Shown one piece after another: positions 1 to 4,434 of a stretch of DNA of 5,933 bases. Under the pieces are notes generated by a model. It searched no databases and was not told the DNA's origin. It saw only the letters and a program-made list of their open reading frames with translations. The stretch covers positions 1-5,933 of the forward strand of contig CALUCI010000294.1 of NCBI GenBank assembly GCA_943914515.1, given 5' to 3'. Position 1 is the first letter of the stretch; every line of letters starts with the position of its first letter. Position numbers and translations under genes: made by a program. The stretch comes from an uncultured Pseudomonas sp. (GTDB lineage: Bacteria; Pseudomonadota; Gammaproteobacteria; Pseudomonadales; Pseudomonadaceae).

Positions 1-395
1 CGTTCTTCCAGATCACCTTCGACCTGACGGTGCTGGCGGCGGTACTGGCGATCATTGGTTACTCGCTCAACGACACCATCGTGGTATTCGACCGGGTTCG
101 CGAGAACTTCCGCGTGCTGCGCAAGGCGTCGCTGATCGAGAACATCAACATCTCGACCACCCAGACCCTGCTGCGTACCGTGGCGACCTCGGTATCGACC
201 TTGCTGGCCATTGCTGCCCTGCTGTTCTTCGGTGGCGACAACCTGTACGGCTTCTCCCTGGCGCTGCTGGTGGGTGTTCTGGCGGGTACCTACTCGTCGA
301 TCTACATCGCCAACGTGGTGCTGATCTGGTTGAACCTGAGCAGTGAAGACCTGATTCCACCGGTCAAGGAAGAAGGCGTGGACGAGCGTCCATAA
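1..395 (+). CDS. secF: Protein translocase subunit SecF, C-terminal part (5' end outside window)
   Basis: This is the last 130 codons of SecF; the reading frame begins at base 3 and stops at TAA 393-395. SecF is an inner-membrane RND-family protein that works with SecD (and YajC) to complete export through SecYEG using the proton motive force. The visible part carries the diagnostic family motif GYSLNDTIVVFDRVREN (bases 57-107), which follows a hydrophobic segment, then two further membrane segments (about STLLAIAALLFFGG and the helix from GFSLALLVGV to NVVLIWLNL), ending in a short charged tail KEEGVDERP. This matches the last three of six expected membrane helices. The full family protein is about 300-320 residues, so roughly 60 percent is missing upstream, where secD and yajC would be expected. 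A strong terminator follows 32 bases after the stop, so secF is probably the last gene of its operon. The identification is secure. Confidence 0.97.
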   Translation, partial: FFQITFDLTVLAAVLAIIGYSLNDTIVVFDRVRENFRVLRKASLIENINISTTQTLLRTVATSVSTLLAIAALLFFGGDNLYGFSLALLVGVLAGTYSSIYIANVVLIWLNLSSEDLIPPVKEEGVDERP

Positions 396-427
396 GGCTT
401 TTTCCTACGCCTCTGGCGGAAGAGGAA

Positions 428-459
428 GGCGCGAGTATTGAACTCGCGCCTTTTTTTTT
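428..459 (+). terminator. Rho-independent terminator of secF
   Basis: A perfect 8-bp stem, GGCGCGAG (428-435) with CTCGCGCC (443-450), closes a 7-base loop (TATTGAA) and is followed at once by nine T residues (451-459). This is a textbook intrinsic terminator, placed 33 bases after the secF stop. There is no A tract before the stem, so it should act on the plus strand only. Its loop, 3' arm and T tract overlap a possible promoter for the next gene, listed separately. Confidence 0.93.
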
Positions 460-466
460 GCTCCAA
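440..466 (+). promoter_or_regulatory. Candidate AlgU/sigma-E-type promoter for the glycine-zipper gene
   Basis: GAACTC (440-445), a 16-base spacer and TCCAA (462-466) resemble the envelope-stress sigma factor consensus as I recall it, GAACTT-N16/17-TCtgA. The -35 element matches 5 of 6 bases and the -10 keeps the outer TC and A. Transcription would start near 472 and give a leader of about 40 bases containing a small hairpin, GCGGG (480-484) with CCCGC (490-494). The downstream gene is an envelope protein, which fits this sigma factor class. I found no convincing sigma-70 promoter in 396-514. The site is embedded in the secF terminator, so part of the match could be coincidence. Confidence 0.4.
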
Positions 467-503
467 GGCTGGGAGAAGCGCGGGCAAAACCCGCAGGTAA
501 ATC

Positions 504-510
504 AGGAGGT
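504..510 (+). promoter_or_regulatory. Ribosome binding site that fixes the GTG start at 515
   Basis: AGGAGGT is a near-perfect Shine-Dalgarno sequence. From the end of GGAGG (509) to GTG 515 there are 5 bases. The in-frame ATG at 527 would be 17 bases away, too far, and an upstream in-frame TTG at 458 lies at the end of the terminator T tract with no such site. The GTG is therefore the best start. Confidence 0.85.
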
Positions 511-514
511 TCAC

Positions 515-1063
515 GTGAACAAGTCGATGCTGGTGGGTGCGGTACTGGGTGCTGTCGGTGTGACTGCCGGAGGTGCTGTCGCGACCTACAGCCTGGTCAA
601 CAGTGGGCCGGAATATGCCCAGGTGCTGGGTGTTCAGCCGGTCAAGCAGACTGTGAAGACGCCACGGGAAGTCTGCAAGGATGTGACGGTCACGCGGCAG
701 AAGCCGGTGCAGGACCAGCATCAGATTGCCGGTACGGTGCTCGGTGCGGTGGCTGGCGGGTTGTTGGGTAATCAGATCGGCGGCGGCACCGGCAAGAAGA
801 TTGCCACGGTGGCCGGCGCGGTTGGCGGCGGTTATGCCGGCAACAAGGTTCAGGAAAACATGCAGAACAACGACACCTACACGACCACGCAGACCCGCTG
901 CAATACGGTCAATGACGTGAGTGAGAAGGTGATCGGTTATGACGTGAAGTATTCGGTCGGCGAGAAGGTCGGTCAGGTGCGCATGGAGCGTGATCCAGGC
1001 TCGCAGATCCCGCTCGACAAGCAGGGCAATCTGGTTCTGGGGCAGGCGCAGCCGGCTCAGTGA
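515..1063 (+). CDS. Glycine-zipper 2TM domain envelope protein (PA3819-like)
   Basis: This 182-residue protein has a hydrophobic N-terminus (residues 5-25, rich in Gly, Ala and Val), which is either a signal peptide (possible cleavage after AVA, residues 21-23) or a membrane anchor. A glycine-zipper region follows at about residues 71-110, with GxxxG-type repeats such as AVAGGLLGNQIGGG and AGAVGGGYAGN; such segments form tightly packed hairpins in membranes. The C-terminal part (about 120-182) is polar. The fold belongs to the 17-kDa antigen/SlyB-like glycine-zipper group. Unlike SlyB there is no lipobox cysteine near the N-terminus; the only cysteines are Cys54 and Cys129, which could form a disulfide in the periplasm (inference). 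Orthologues sit between secF and suhB in other pseudomonads and are sometimes labelled slyB-like. The gene stands alone between a terminator upstream and a REPIN plus terminator downstream. Its exact function is unknown; an envelope integrity or stress role is likely. Confidence 0.88.
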   Translation: MNKSMLVGAVLGAVGVTAGGAVATYSLVNSGPEYAQVLGVQPVKQTVKTPREVCKDVTVTRQKPVQDQHQIAGTVLGAVAGGLLGNQIGGGTGKKIATVAGAVGGGYAGNKVQENMQNNDTYTTTQTRCNTVNDVSEKVIGYDVKYSVGEKVGQVRMERDPGSQIPLDKQGNLVLGQAQPAQ

Positions 1064-1077
1064 TTTCAAGGGCCTCA

Positions 1078-1146
1078 ATCGCTGGCAAGCCAGCTCCCAC
1101 AGAGTCTGTGCATGCAGGTCCCTGTGGGAGCTGGCTTGCCAGCGAT
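1078..1146. repeat. Inverted pair of REP elements (REPIN)
   Basis: Bases 1078-1102 and 1122-1146 are exact reverse complements over 25 bp, separated by 19 bases. Each arm contains the Pseudomonas-type REP core, GTGGGAGCTGGCTTGCCAGC in the right arm, and each can fold on its own through GCTGGC-TT-GCCAGC (1130-1143) or its mirror (1081-1094). Two inverted REPs joined by a short spacer are the mobile unit known as a REPIN, spread in trans by a RAYT transposase (established for fluorescens-group genomes). No RAYT gene is in this window. The element lies in the gap between two convergent genes, a typical location. The spacer includes the palindrome TGCATGCA (1109-1116). Confidence 0.88.
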
Positions 1147-1171
1147 GAACCCCCAAAAAAATCCAGCCCAA

Positions 1172-1199
1172 AAAAAAGCACCTCGAAAGGTGCTTTTTT
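1172..1199. terminator. Bidirectional intrinsic terminator between the glycine-zipper gene and suhB
   Basis: AGCACCT (1177-1183) pairs with AGGTGCT (1188-1194) around the 4-base loop CGAA. The stem is flanked by an A run (1170-1177) and a T run (1194-1199), so either strand yields a hairpin followed by a U tract. It can therefore end both the plus-strand glycine-zipper transcript and the minus-strand suhB transcript, whose stop codon is 18 bases away. On the minus strand the loop reads UUCG. Confidence 0.92.
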
Positions 1200-1216
1200 G
1201 ATGCCCGGCTAAAAAC

Positions 1217-2032
1217 TCAGCGCTTGACCGAAGCCGGCAGGTGCGGCTGGATAGCCGTCAATACAGCCTTGAAGCACTTGATGTTGCCGGCAACGACGTG
1301 GCCTTTTTCGAGGAAGTCGTGACCGCCGGTGAAGTCGCTCACCAGGCCGCCTGCTTCCTGAATGAGCAGGGCGCCCGCTGCCATGTCCCATTCGGACAGG
1401 CCCGACTCCCAGAACGCATCGAAACGACCAGCGGCAACGTAGGCCAGGTCGAGGCTGGCGGCGCCGGCGCGGCGGATGCCGGCGGTCTGGCCGACCAGAG
1501 CGCGGAACATGCCCAGGTAGTTGTCCAGGTATTCCATCTGGCTGTCGCGGAACGGGAAGCCGGTGCCGAGCAGGGCGCCTTCCAGGCTGCTGCGCGAGCT
1601 GACGCGCAGGCGACGGCCGTTCAGTTGGGCGCCACGGCCACGGCTGGCGGTGAATTCTTCCTGGCGAACCGGGTCGAGGACGACGGCATGTTCCAGGCGA
1701 CCACGGTATTTGCACGCGATGCTGACGGCAAAGTGCGGGATGCCGCGCAGGAAGTTGGTGGTGCCATCCAGTGGGTCAATGATCCACAGGTAGTCTTCAC
1801 CTTCACCGCTGCCTGGGTGCATGCCGGTTTCTTCACCGAGGATGCCGTGCGTCGGGTAGGCCTTGCGCAGGGCGTCGATGATTTTCTGTTCAGCAGCACG
1901 ATCGACTTCAGAGACGTAATCCTTGGCGTCTTTTTCGTCGACCTTGATGGTATCCAGGCGCTCGATGGAGCGGAAAATCAATTCACTGGCGCTGCGGGCG
2001 GCGCGCAGCGCGATATTCAGCATGGGCTGCAT
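1217..2032 (-). CDS. suhB: Inositol-1-monophosphatase family protein SuhB
   Basis: This is a 271-residue Mg-dependent phosphatase of the inositol monophosphatase family (E. coli SuhB is 267 residues). Metal-binding motifs are intact: GEET (66-69, ligand Glu67), WIIDPLDGTTNF (83-94, ligands Asp86 and Asp89) and EWDMAAG (214-220, ligand Asp216), followed by EAGG. In E. coli SuhB also acts in rRNA transcription antitermination complexes, and in P. aeruginosa suhB mutation alters virulence gene expression; whether the phosphatase or the RNA-polymerase role matters here cannot be read from sequence. The start at 2032 is supported by AGGTGA (2045-2040 on the minus strand) with a 7-base spacer; a second in-frame ATG at 2023 is less well spaced. 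suhB is convergent with the glycine-zipper gene, divergent from trmJ, and probably transcribed alone. Confidence 0.97.
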   Translation of the reverse strand: MQPMLNIALRAARSASELIFRSIERLDTIKVDEKDAKDYVSEVDRAAEQKIIDALRKAYPTHGILGEETGMHPGSGEGEDYLWIIDPLDGTTNFLRGIPHFAVSIACKYRGRLEHAVVLDPVRQEEFTASRGRGAQLNGRRLRVSSRSSLEGALLGTGFPFRDSQMEYLDNYLGMFRALVGQTAGIRRAGAASLDLAYVAAGRFDAFWESGLSEWDMAAGALLIQEAGGLVSDFTGGHDFLEKGHVVAGNIKCFKAVLTAIQPHLPASVKR

Positions 2033-2066
2033 GGACGTTTCACCTGAGTGTTAAAGAAAGCCGCAC

Positions 2067-2075
2067 ATTCTAGCA
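2067..2075 (-). promoter_or_regulatory. Candidate suhB promoter (extended -10)
   Basis: Read on the minus strand, TGCTAGAAT is an extended -10 element (TGn followed by TAGAAT, which matches 5 of 6 bases of TATAAT). No good -35 is seen at the right distance (CTTCTG at 2095-2090), which is tolerable with an extended -10. Transcription would start near 2060, giving a leader of about 28 bases. Confidence 0.55.
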
Positions 2076-2135
2076 GAAAACTTTCCGCGCAGAAGGGTAA
2101 CATTTGCTTACGTGGCGTTACGCCGGTCGGTTCTG

Positions 2136-2141
2136 TAAGAT
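2136..2141 (+). promoter_or_regulatory. Candidate trmJ-cysE promoter -10 element
   Basis: TAAGAT matches 4 of 6 bases of the sigma-70 -10 consensus and lies about 36 bases before the trmJ start, so the predicted leader is near 30 bases. The -35 region is poor (TGGCGT at 2113-2118). It is the best plus-strand candidate in the 145-base divergent gap 2033-2177, but the call is weak. Confidence 0.35.
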
Positions 2142-2177
2142 TTGCTCCCCTCTTTTTCGTGTCTGAGAGCGCCTGCC

Positions 2178-2951
2178 GTGCTGGAAAATATTCGTGTCGT
2201 TCTGGTATGCACCAGTCACCCCGGCAACATCGGCGGGGCTGCGCGTGCCATGAAGAACATGGGCCTGTCTCGCCTGGTGCTGGTAGACCCGGCGGACTTC
2301 CCGTCCCCTGAGGCCAGCGCCCGCGCATCCGGCGCCGACGATGTGCTTGCCGGTGCGCAAGTGGTCGCCACCCTCGAAGAGGCGCTGGTGGGCTGCACTC
2401 TGGTGGTTGGCACCAGTGCCCGCAGCCGCAGCCTGCCCTGGCCGATGCTCGACCCTCGTGAGTGCGGCAGCGAAGCCGTCAAGCGCGCGGGGCAGGGCGA
2501 GCAGGTCGCGCTGGTGTTCGGTCGTGAACACGCCGGCCTGACCAACGACGAGCTGCAGCGATGTCATTACCACGTGCATATCCCGTCCAACCCGGATTTC
2601 AGCTCGCTGAACCTGGCGGCCGCGGTGCAGGTGCTGGCCTATGAAACCCGCACGGCCTGGCTAGCCACTGATAGTCAAGCGGTGCAGCACGACAAGGGCG
2701 AGGCGAACACGGCCTCCACCGAGGCACTGGCCACCATGGATGAAATGGAGCTGTTCTACGGGCACCTGGAAAGCACGCTGGTGGATATCGGGTTCCTCGA
2801 TCCGGTCAAGCCCCGGCACCTGATGTCGCGTCTGCGTCGCCTGTTCGGGCGCAGTGCGGTGAATCGTTCGGAAATGAGTATTTTGCGCGGCATCCTCACC
2901 GAAACCCAGAAAGCGGCCCGGGGCGATGCGCACAAACGGAAGGATCAATAA
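2178..2951 (+). CDS. trmJ: tRNA (cytidine/uridine-32-2'-O)-methyltransferase TrmJ
   Basis: This 257-residue SPOUT-family enzyme uses S-adenosylmethionine to methylate the ribose 2'-OH of nucleotide 32 in the anticodon loop of certain tRNAs. The three SPOUT motifs are present: TSHPGNIGGAARAMKNMGL (12-30, with conserved Asn17 and Arg23), LVFGREHAGLTNDEL (112-126), and IPSNPDFSSLNLAAAVQV (135-152), which form the trefoil-knot cofactor site and dimer interface. The C-terminal extension typical of TrmJ (HLESTLVDIGFLDP, then RLRRLFGR and ILRGIL) is intact. The start is set at GTG 2178 because it aligns with the family N-terminus (E. coli begins MLQNIRIVLV, here VLENIRVVLV); GAGAG at 2165-2169 is a modest ribosome binding site 8 bases upstream. 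An upstream in-frame TTG (2142) would add 12 unmatched residues. The TAA stop shares one base with the cysE ATG, so the two are probably cotranscribed and translationally coupled. Confidence 0.95.
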   Translation: MLENIRVVLVCTSHPGNIGGAARAMKNMGLSRLVLVDPADFPSPEASARASGADDVLAGAQVVATLEEALVGCTLVVGTSARSRSLPWPMLDPRECGSEAVKRAGQGEQVALVFGREHAGLTNDELQRCHYHVHIPSNPDFSSLNLAAAVQVLAYETRTAWLATDSQAVQHDKGEANTASTEALATMDEMELFYGHLESTLVDIGFLDPVKPRHLMSRLRRLFGRSAVNRSEMSILRGILTETQKAARGDAHKRKDQ

Positions 2952-3733
2952 TGTTCGAGCGTCTGCGTGAAGATATTCAAAGCGTTTTCCACCGTGACCC
3001 GGCGGCACGCAATGCCTTTGAGGTGCTGACCTGCTATCCGGGCATGCACGCGATCTGGCTGCACCGCGCGGCGCATGCCTTGTGGCAGAAAGAGTGGAAG
3101 TGGCTGGCCCGGCTGGTATCGAACTTCGGTCGCTGGCTGACCGGTATCGAGATTCACCCCGGGGCGAAGGTCGGGCGGCGTTTCTTCATCGACCATGGCA
3201 TGGGCATCGTGATCGGCGAGACCGCCGAGATCGGCGATGACGTGACCCTGTACCAGGGCGTTACCCTGGGCGGCACGAGCTGGAACAAGGGCAAGCGCCA
3301 CCCGACGCTGGAAGACGGCGTGGTGGTCGGGGCCGGCGCCAAGGTGCTTGGCCCGTTCATCGTCGGCGCCGGGGCCAAGATCGGTTCCAATGCGGTGGTG
3401 ACCAAGGCGGTGCCGGCAGGGGCCACGGCGGTAGGCATTCCCGGACGCATCATCGTCAAGTCCGACGGCGAGCAGGAAGCGCGGCGCAAGGCCATGGCCG
3501 AGAAGATCGGCTTCGATGCCTACGGCGTCAGCGAGGACATGCCCGATCCGGTGGCGCGCGCCATTGGTCAGTTGCTCGATCATCTGCAGGCGGTCGATGG
3601 GCGGCTCGAAGACATGTGTGGTGCGCTGAAGAACCTGGGCAGTGACTACTGCGCCAAGGAGCTGCCAGCGTTGCACGAGGAAGACTTCGCCTGCGTGAAG
3701 GGCGAGGCGCGGAGCGACACGCAGCCGCATTGA
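2951..3733 (+). CDS. cysE: Serine O-acetyltransferase CysE (short-form, EpsC/NifP-like)
   Basis: CysE transfers acetyl from acetyl-CoA to L-serine, giving O-acetylserine, the committed step of cysteine synthesis. The 260-residue protein has a short N-terminal helical domain (about 1-60), then a left-handed beta-helix of hexapeptide repeats (about 66-170). Key elements are IEIHPGAKVG (66-75), the catalytic DHGMGIVIGETA (81-92, His82 equivalent to E. coli His158), the cofactor loop VTLGGTSWNKGKRHP (104-118) and VGIPGRII (161-168). Glu67 replaces the E. coli catalytic Asp143, as is usual in short-form enzymes. After residue 170 comes an unusual tail of about 90 residues ending QPH, without the terminal Ile that E. 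coli CysE inserts into CysK. GGAAGGA (2938-2944) precedes the ATG by 6 bases; the ATG overlaps the trmJ stop. A cysE paralogue directly upstream of the isc genes is also known in Azotobacter vinelandii. It should supply cysteine to IscS encoded downstream. Confidence 0.95.
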   Translation: MFERLREDIQSVFHRDPAARNAFEVLTCYPGMHAIWLHRAAHALWQKEWKWLARLVSNFGRWLTGIEIHPGAKVGRRFFIDHGMGIVIGETAEIGDDVTLYQGVTLGGTSWNKGKRHPTLEDGVVVGAGAKVLGPFIVGAGAKIGSNAVVTKAVPAGATAVGIPGRIIVKSDGEQEARRKAMAEKIGFDAYGVSEDMPDPVARAIGQLLDHLQAVDGRLEDMCGALKNLGSDYCAKELPALHEEDFACVKGEARSDTQPH

Positions 3734-3774
3734 CAGGCCGTTCGTACATGGGGCGTGTGCTCGCGCCCCGACTT

Positions 3775-3783
3775 TGCTATGAT
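3775..3783 (+). promoter_or_regulatory. Candidate extended -10 element upstream of the IscR boxes
   Basis: TGCTATGAT is a clean extended -10 (TGn plus TATGAT, 5 of 6 bases). No -35 is recognisable around 3754-3760. A start near 3790 would give a leader of about 110 bases that runs through both IscR boxes before iscR. It may be a secondary isc promoter or chance. Confidence 0.35.
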
Positions 3784-3804
3784 TCCGCGCCGCCGCTCAG
3801 GCGC

Positions 3805-3829
3805 AAACCCGACTAAAGCAGTGGGTCTT
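3805..3829 (+). promoter_or_regulatory. Candidate distal IscR type 1 box
   Basis: Aligned on CCCGACTAAAGCAGTGGG (3808-3825), this 25-base stretch matches 19 of 25 positions of the type 1 IscR consensus as I recall it (ATASYYGACTRWWWYAGTCRRSTAT). It is an imperfect palindrome centred at 3817. It directly abuts the proximal box, so two [2Fe-2S]-IscR dimers would sit side by side, as at the E. coli iscR promoter with its two type 1 sites. The half-site facing the proximal box is the weaker one. Confidence 0.6.
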
Positions 3830-3854
3830 ATAGTTGACTCAAACGCTCGGGAAT
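3830..3854 (+). promoter_or_regulatory. Proximal IscR type 1 box overlapping the iscR -35
   Basis: This stretch begins ATAGTTGACT and ends CTCGGGAAT, matching 21 of 25 positions of the recalled type 1 consensus (mismatches at positions 11, 16, 17 and 23). It covers the -35 hexamer TTGACT (3834-3839) and most of the spacer, so IscR carrying its [2Fe-2S] cluster would block RNA polymerase and repress the operon when cluster supply is adequate. Confidence 0.8.
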
Positions 3855-3862
3855 AGCATACT
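3834..3862 (+). promoter_or_regulatory. iscR promoter (sigma-70)
   Basis: TTGACT (-35, 3834-3839, 5 of 6 consensus) and CATACT (-10, 3857-3862, 4 of 6) are separated by the ideal 17 bases. Transcription would start near 3869, giving a leader of about 31 bases before the iscR ATG. The -35 lies inside an IscR box. This promoter would drive iscR-iscS-iscU and, by family precedent, iscA-hscB-hscA-fdx beyond the window. Confidence 0.78.
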
Positions 3863-3899
3863 CGCACACATCCCGTAACTCCCGTGGTATCAAATAGCC

Positions 3900-4391
3900 A
3901 TGCGACTGACTACAAAAGGCCGATACGCCGTGACCGCCATGCTTGACCTGGCACTGCACGCGCAAAATGGGCCGGTGTCCCTGGCCGACATCTCCGAGCG
4001 CCAAGGCATTTCCCTTTCTTATCTCGAGCAGTTGTTCGCCAAGCTGCGCCGCGCCAACCTGGTTTCCAGTGTTCGTGGCCCAGGCGGCGGCTACCAGCTC
4101 TCGCGAGTCATGGAAAGCATCCAGGTGGCCCAGGTTATCGATGCGGTCAATGAATCGGTCGATGCAACCCGCTGCCAAGGCCTCGGTGATTGCCACGCCG
4201 GTGATACCTGCCTGACCCATCATCTGTGGTGCGATCTCAGCGCACGGATCCACGAGTTCCTCAACGGAATCAGCCTGGCCGACCTCGTGACCCGCCGTGA
4301 GGTTCAAGAAGTCGCCCAGCGCCAGGACCTGCGCCGCGTCGCCGGCCGAGCCCCGCATCTGGACAAGATTGAAACGTCCGCCGTCGAATGA
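3900..4391 (+). CDS. iscR: Fe-S cluster-sensing transcription regulator IscR
   Basis: IscR is a 163-residue Rrf2-family winged-helix regulator (E. coli IscR is 162). The N-terminus MRLTTKGRYAVTAMLDLAL is the family signature. The helix-turn-helix spans about residues 26-55, with Glu43, the residue linked in E. coli to discrimination between site types, and the wing is RGPGGGYQLSR (59-69). Cluster ligands Cys92, Cys98, Cys104 and His107 are all present in the E. coli spacing, so it should bind a [2Fe-2S] cluster. Holo-IscR represses the isc operon through type 1 sites; apo-IscR controls other genes through type 2 sites. Both candidate boxes lie immediately upstream, so autoregulation is expected. 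The ATG is certain from homology, yet no good Shine-Dalgarno precedes it (only GTGG, 12 bases away), which may keep IscR synthesis below that of IscS and IscU. The gap to iscS is 43 bases. Confidence 0.97.
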   Translation: MRLTTKGRYAVTAMLDLALHAQNGPVSLADISERQGISLSYLEQLFAKLRRANLVSSVRGPGGGYQLSRVMESIQVAQVIDAVNESVDATRCQGLGDCHAGDTCLTHHLWCDLSARIHEFLNGISLADLVTRREVQEVAQRQDLRRVAGRAPHLDKIETSAVE

Positions 4392-4434
4392 CCGTTTCGA
4401 ACGAGCGACGCGCCTGCCTGATAGGAGATATTCA

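Noticed and set aside
302..1171. 289-codon minus-strand open frame
   Set aside because: It crosses the REPIN, the whole glycine-zipper gene, the secF terminator and the end of secF, which a real gene would not do.
1241..2047. 268-codon plus-strand open frame opposite suhB
   Set aside because: It is a shadow of suhB, which has full catalytic motifs on the minus strand. The predicted product shows no recognisable domain.
2097..2124. GTAAC/GTTAC and GGCG-TTA-CGCC inverted repeats in the suhB-trmJ gap as an operator
   Set aside because: The arms are only 4-5 bases long and match no operator I recognise; this is within chance expectation.
2945..3730. 261-codon minus-strand open frame opposite cysE
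   Set aside because: It is a shadow of cysE by the same codon-bias argument; the hexapeptide-repeat enzyme on the plus strand explains the sequence.
3730..3735. Perfect TTGACA -35 hexamer overlapping the cysE stop
   Set aside because: No -10-like hexamer lies 16-18 bases downstream (the bases there are GC-rich), so it is probably chance.
3750..3769. GC-rich hairpin GGGGCG/CGCCCC after cysE as a terminator
   Set aside because: The 6-bp stem with an 8-base loop is followed by GACTTTGC, not a T tract, so it does not meet the standard of an intrinsic terminator. It might still cause pausing.
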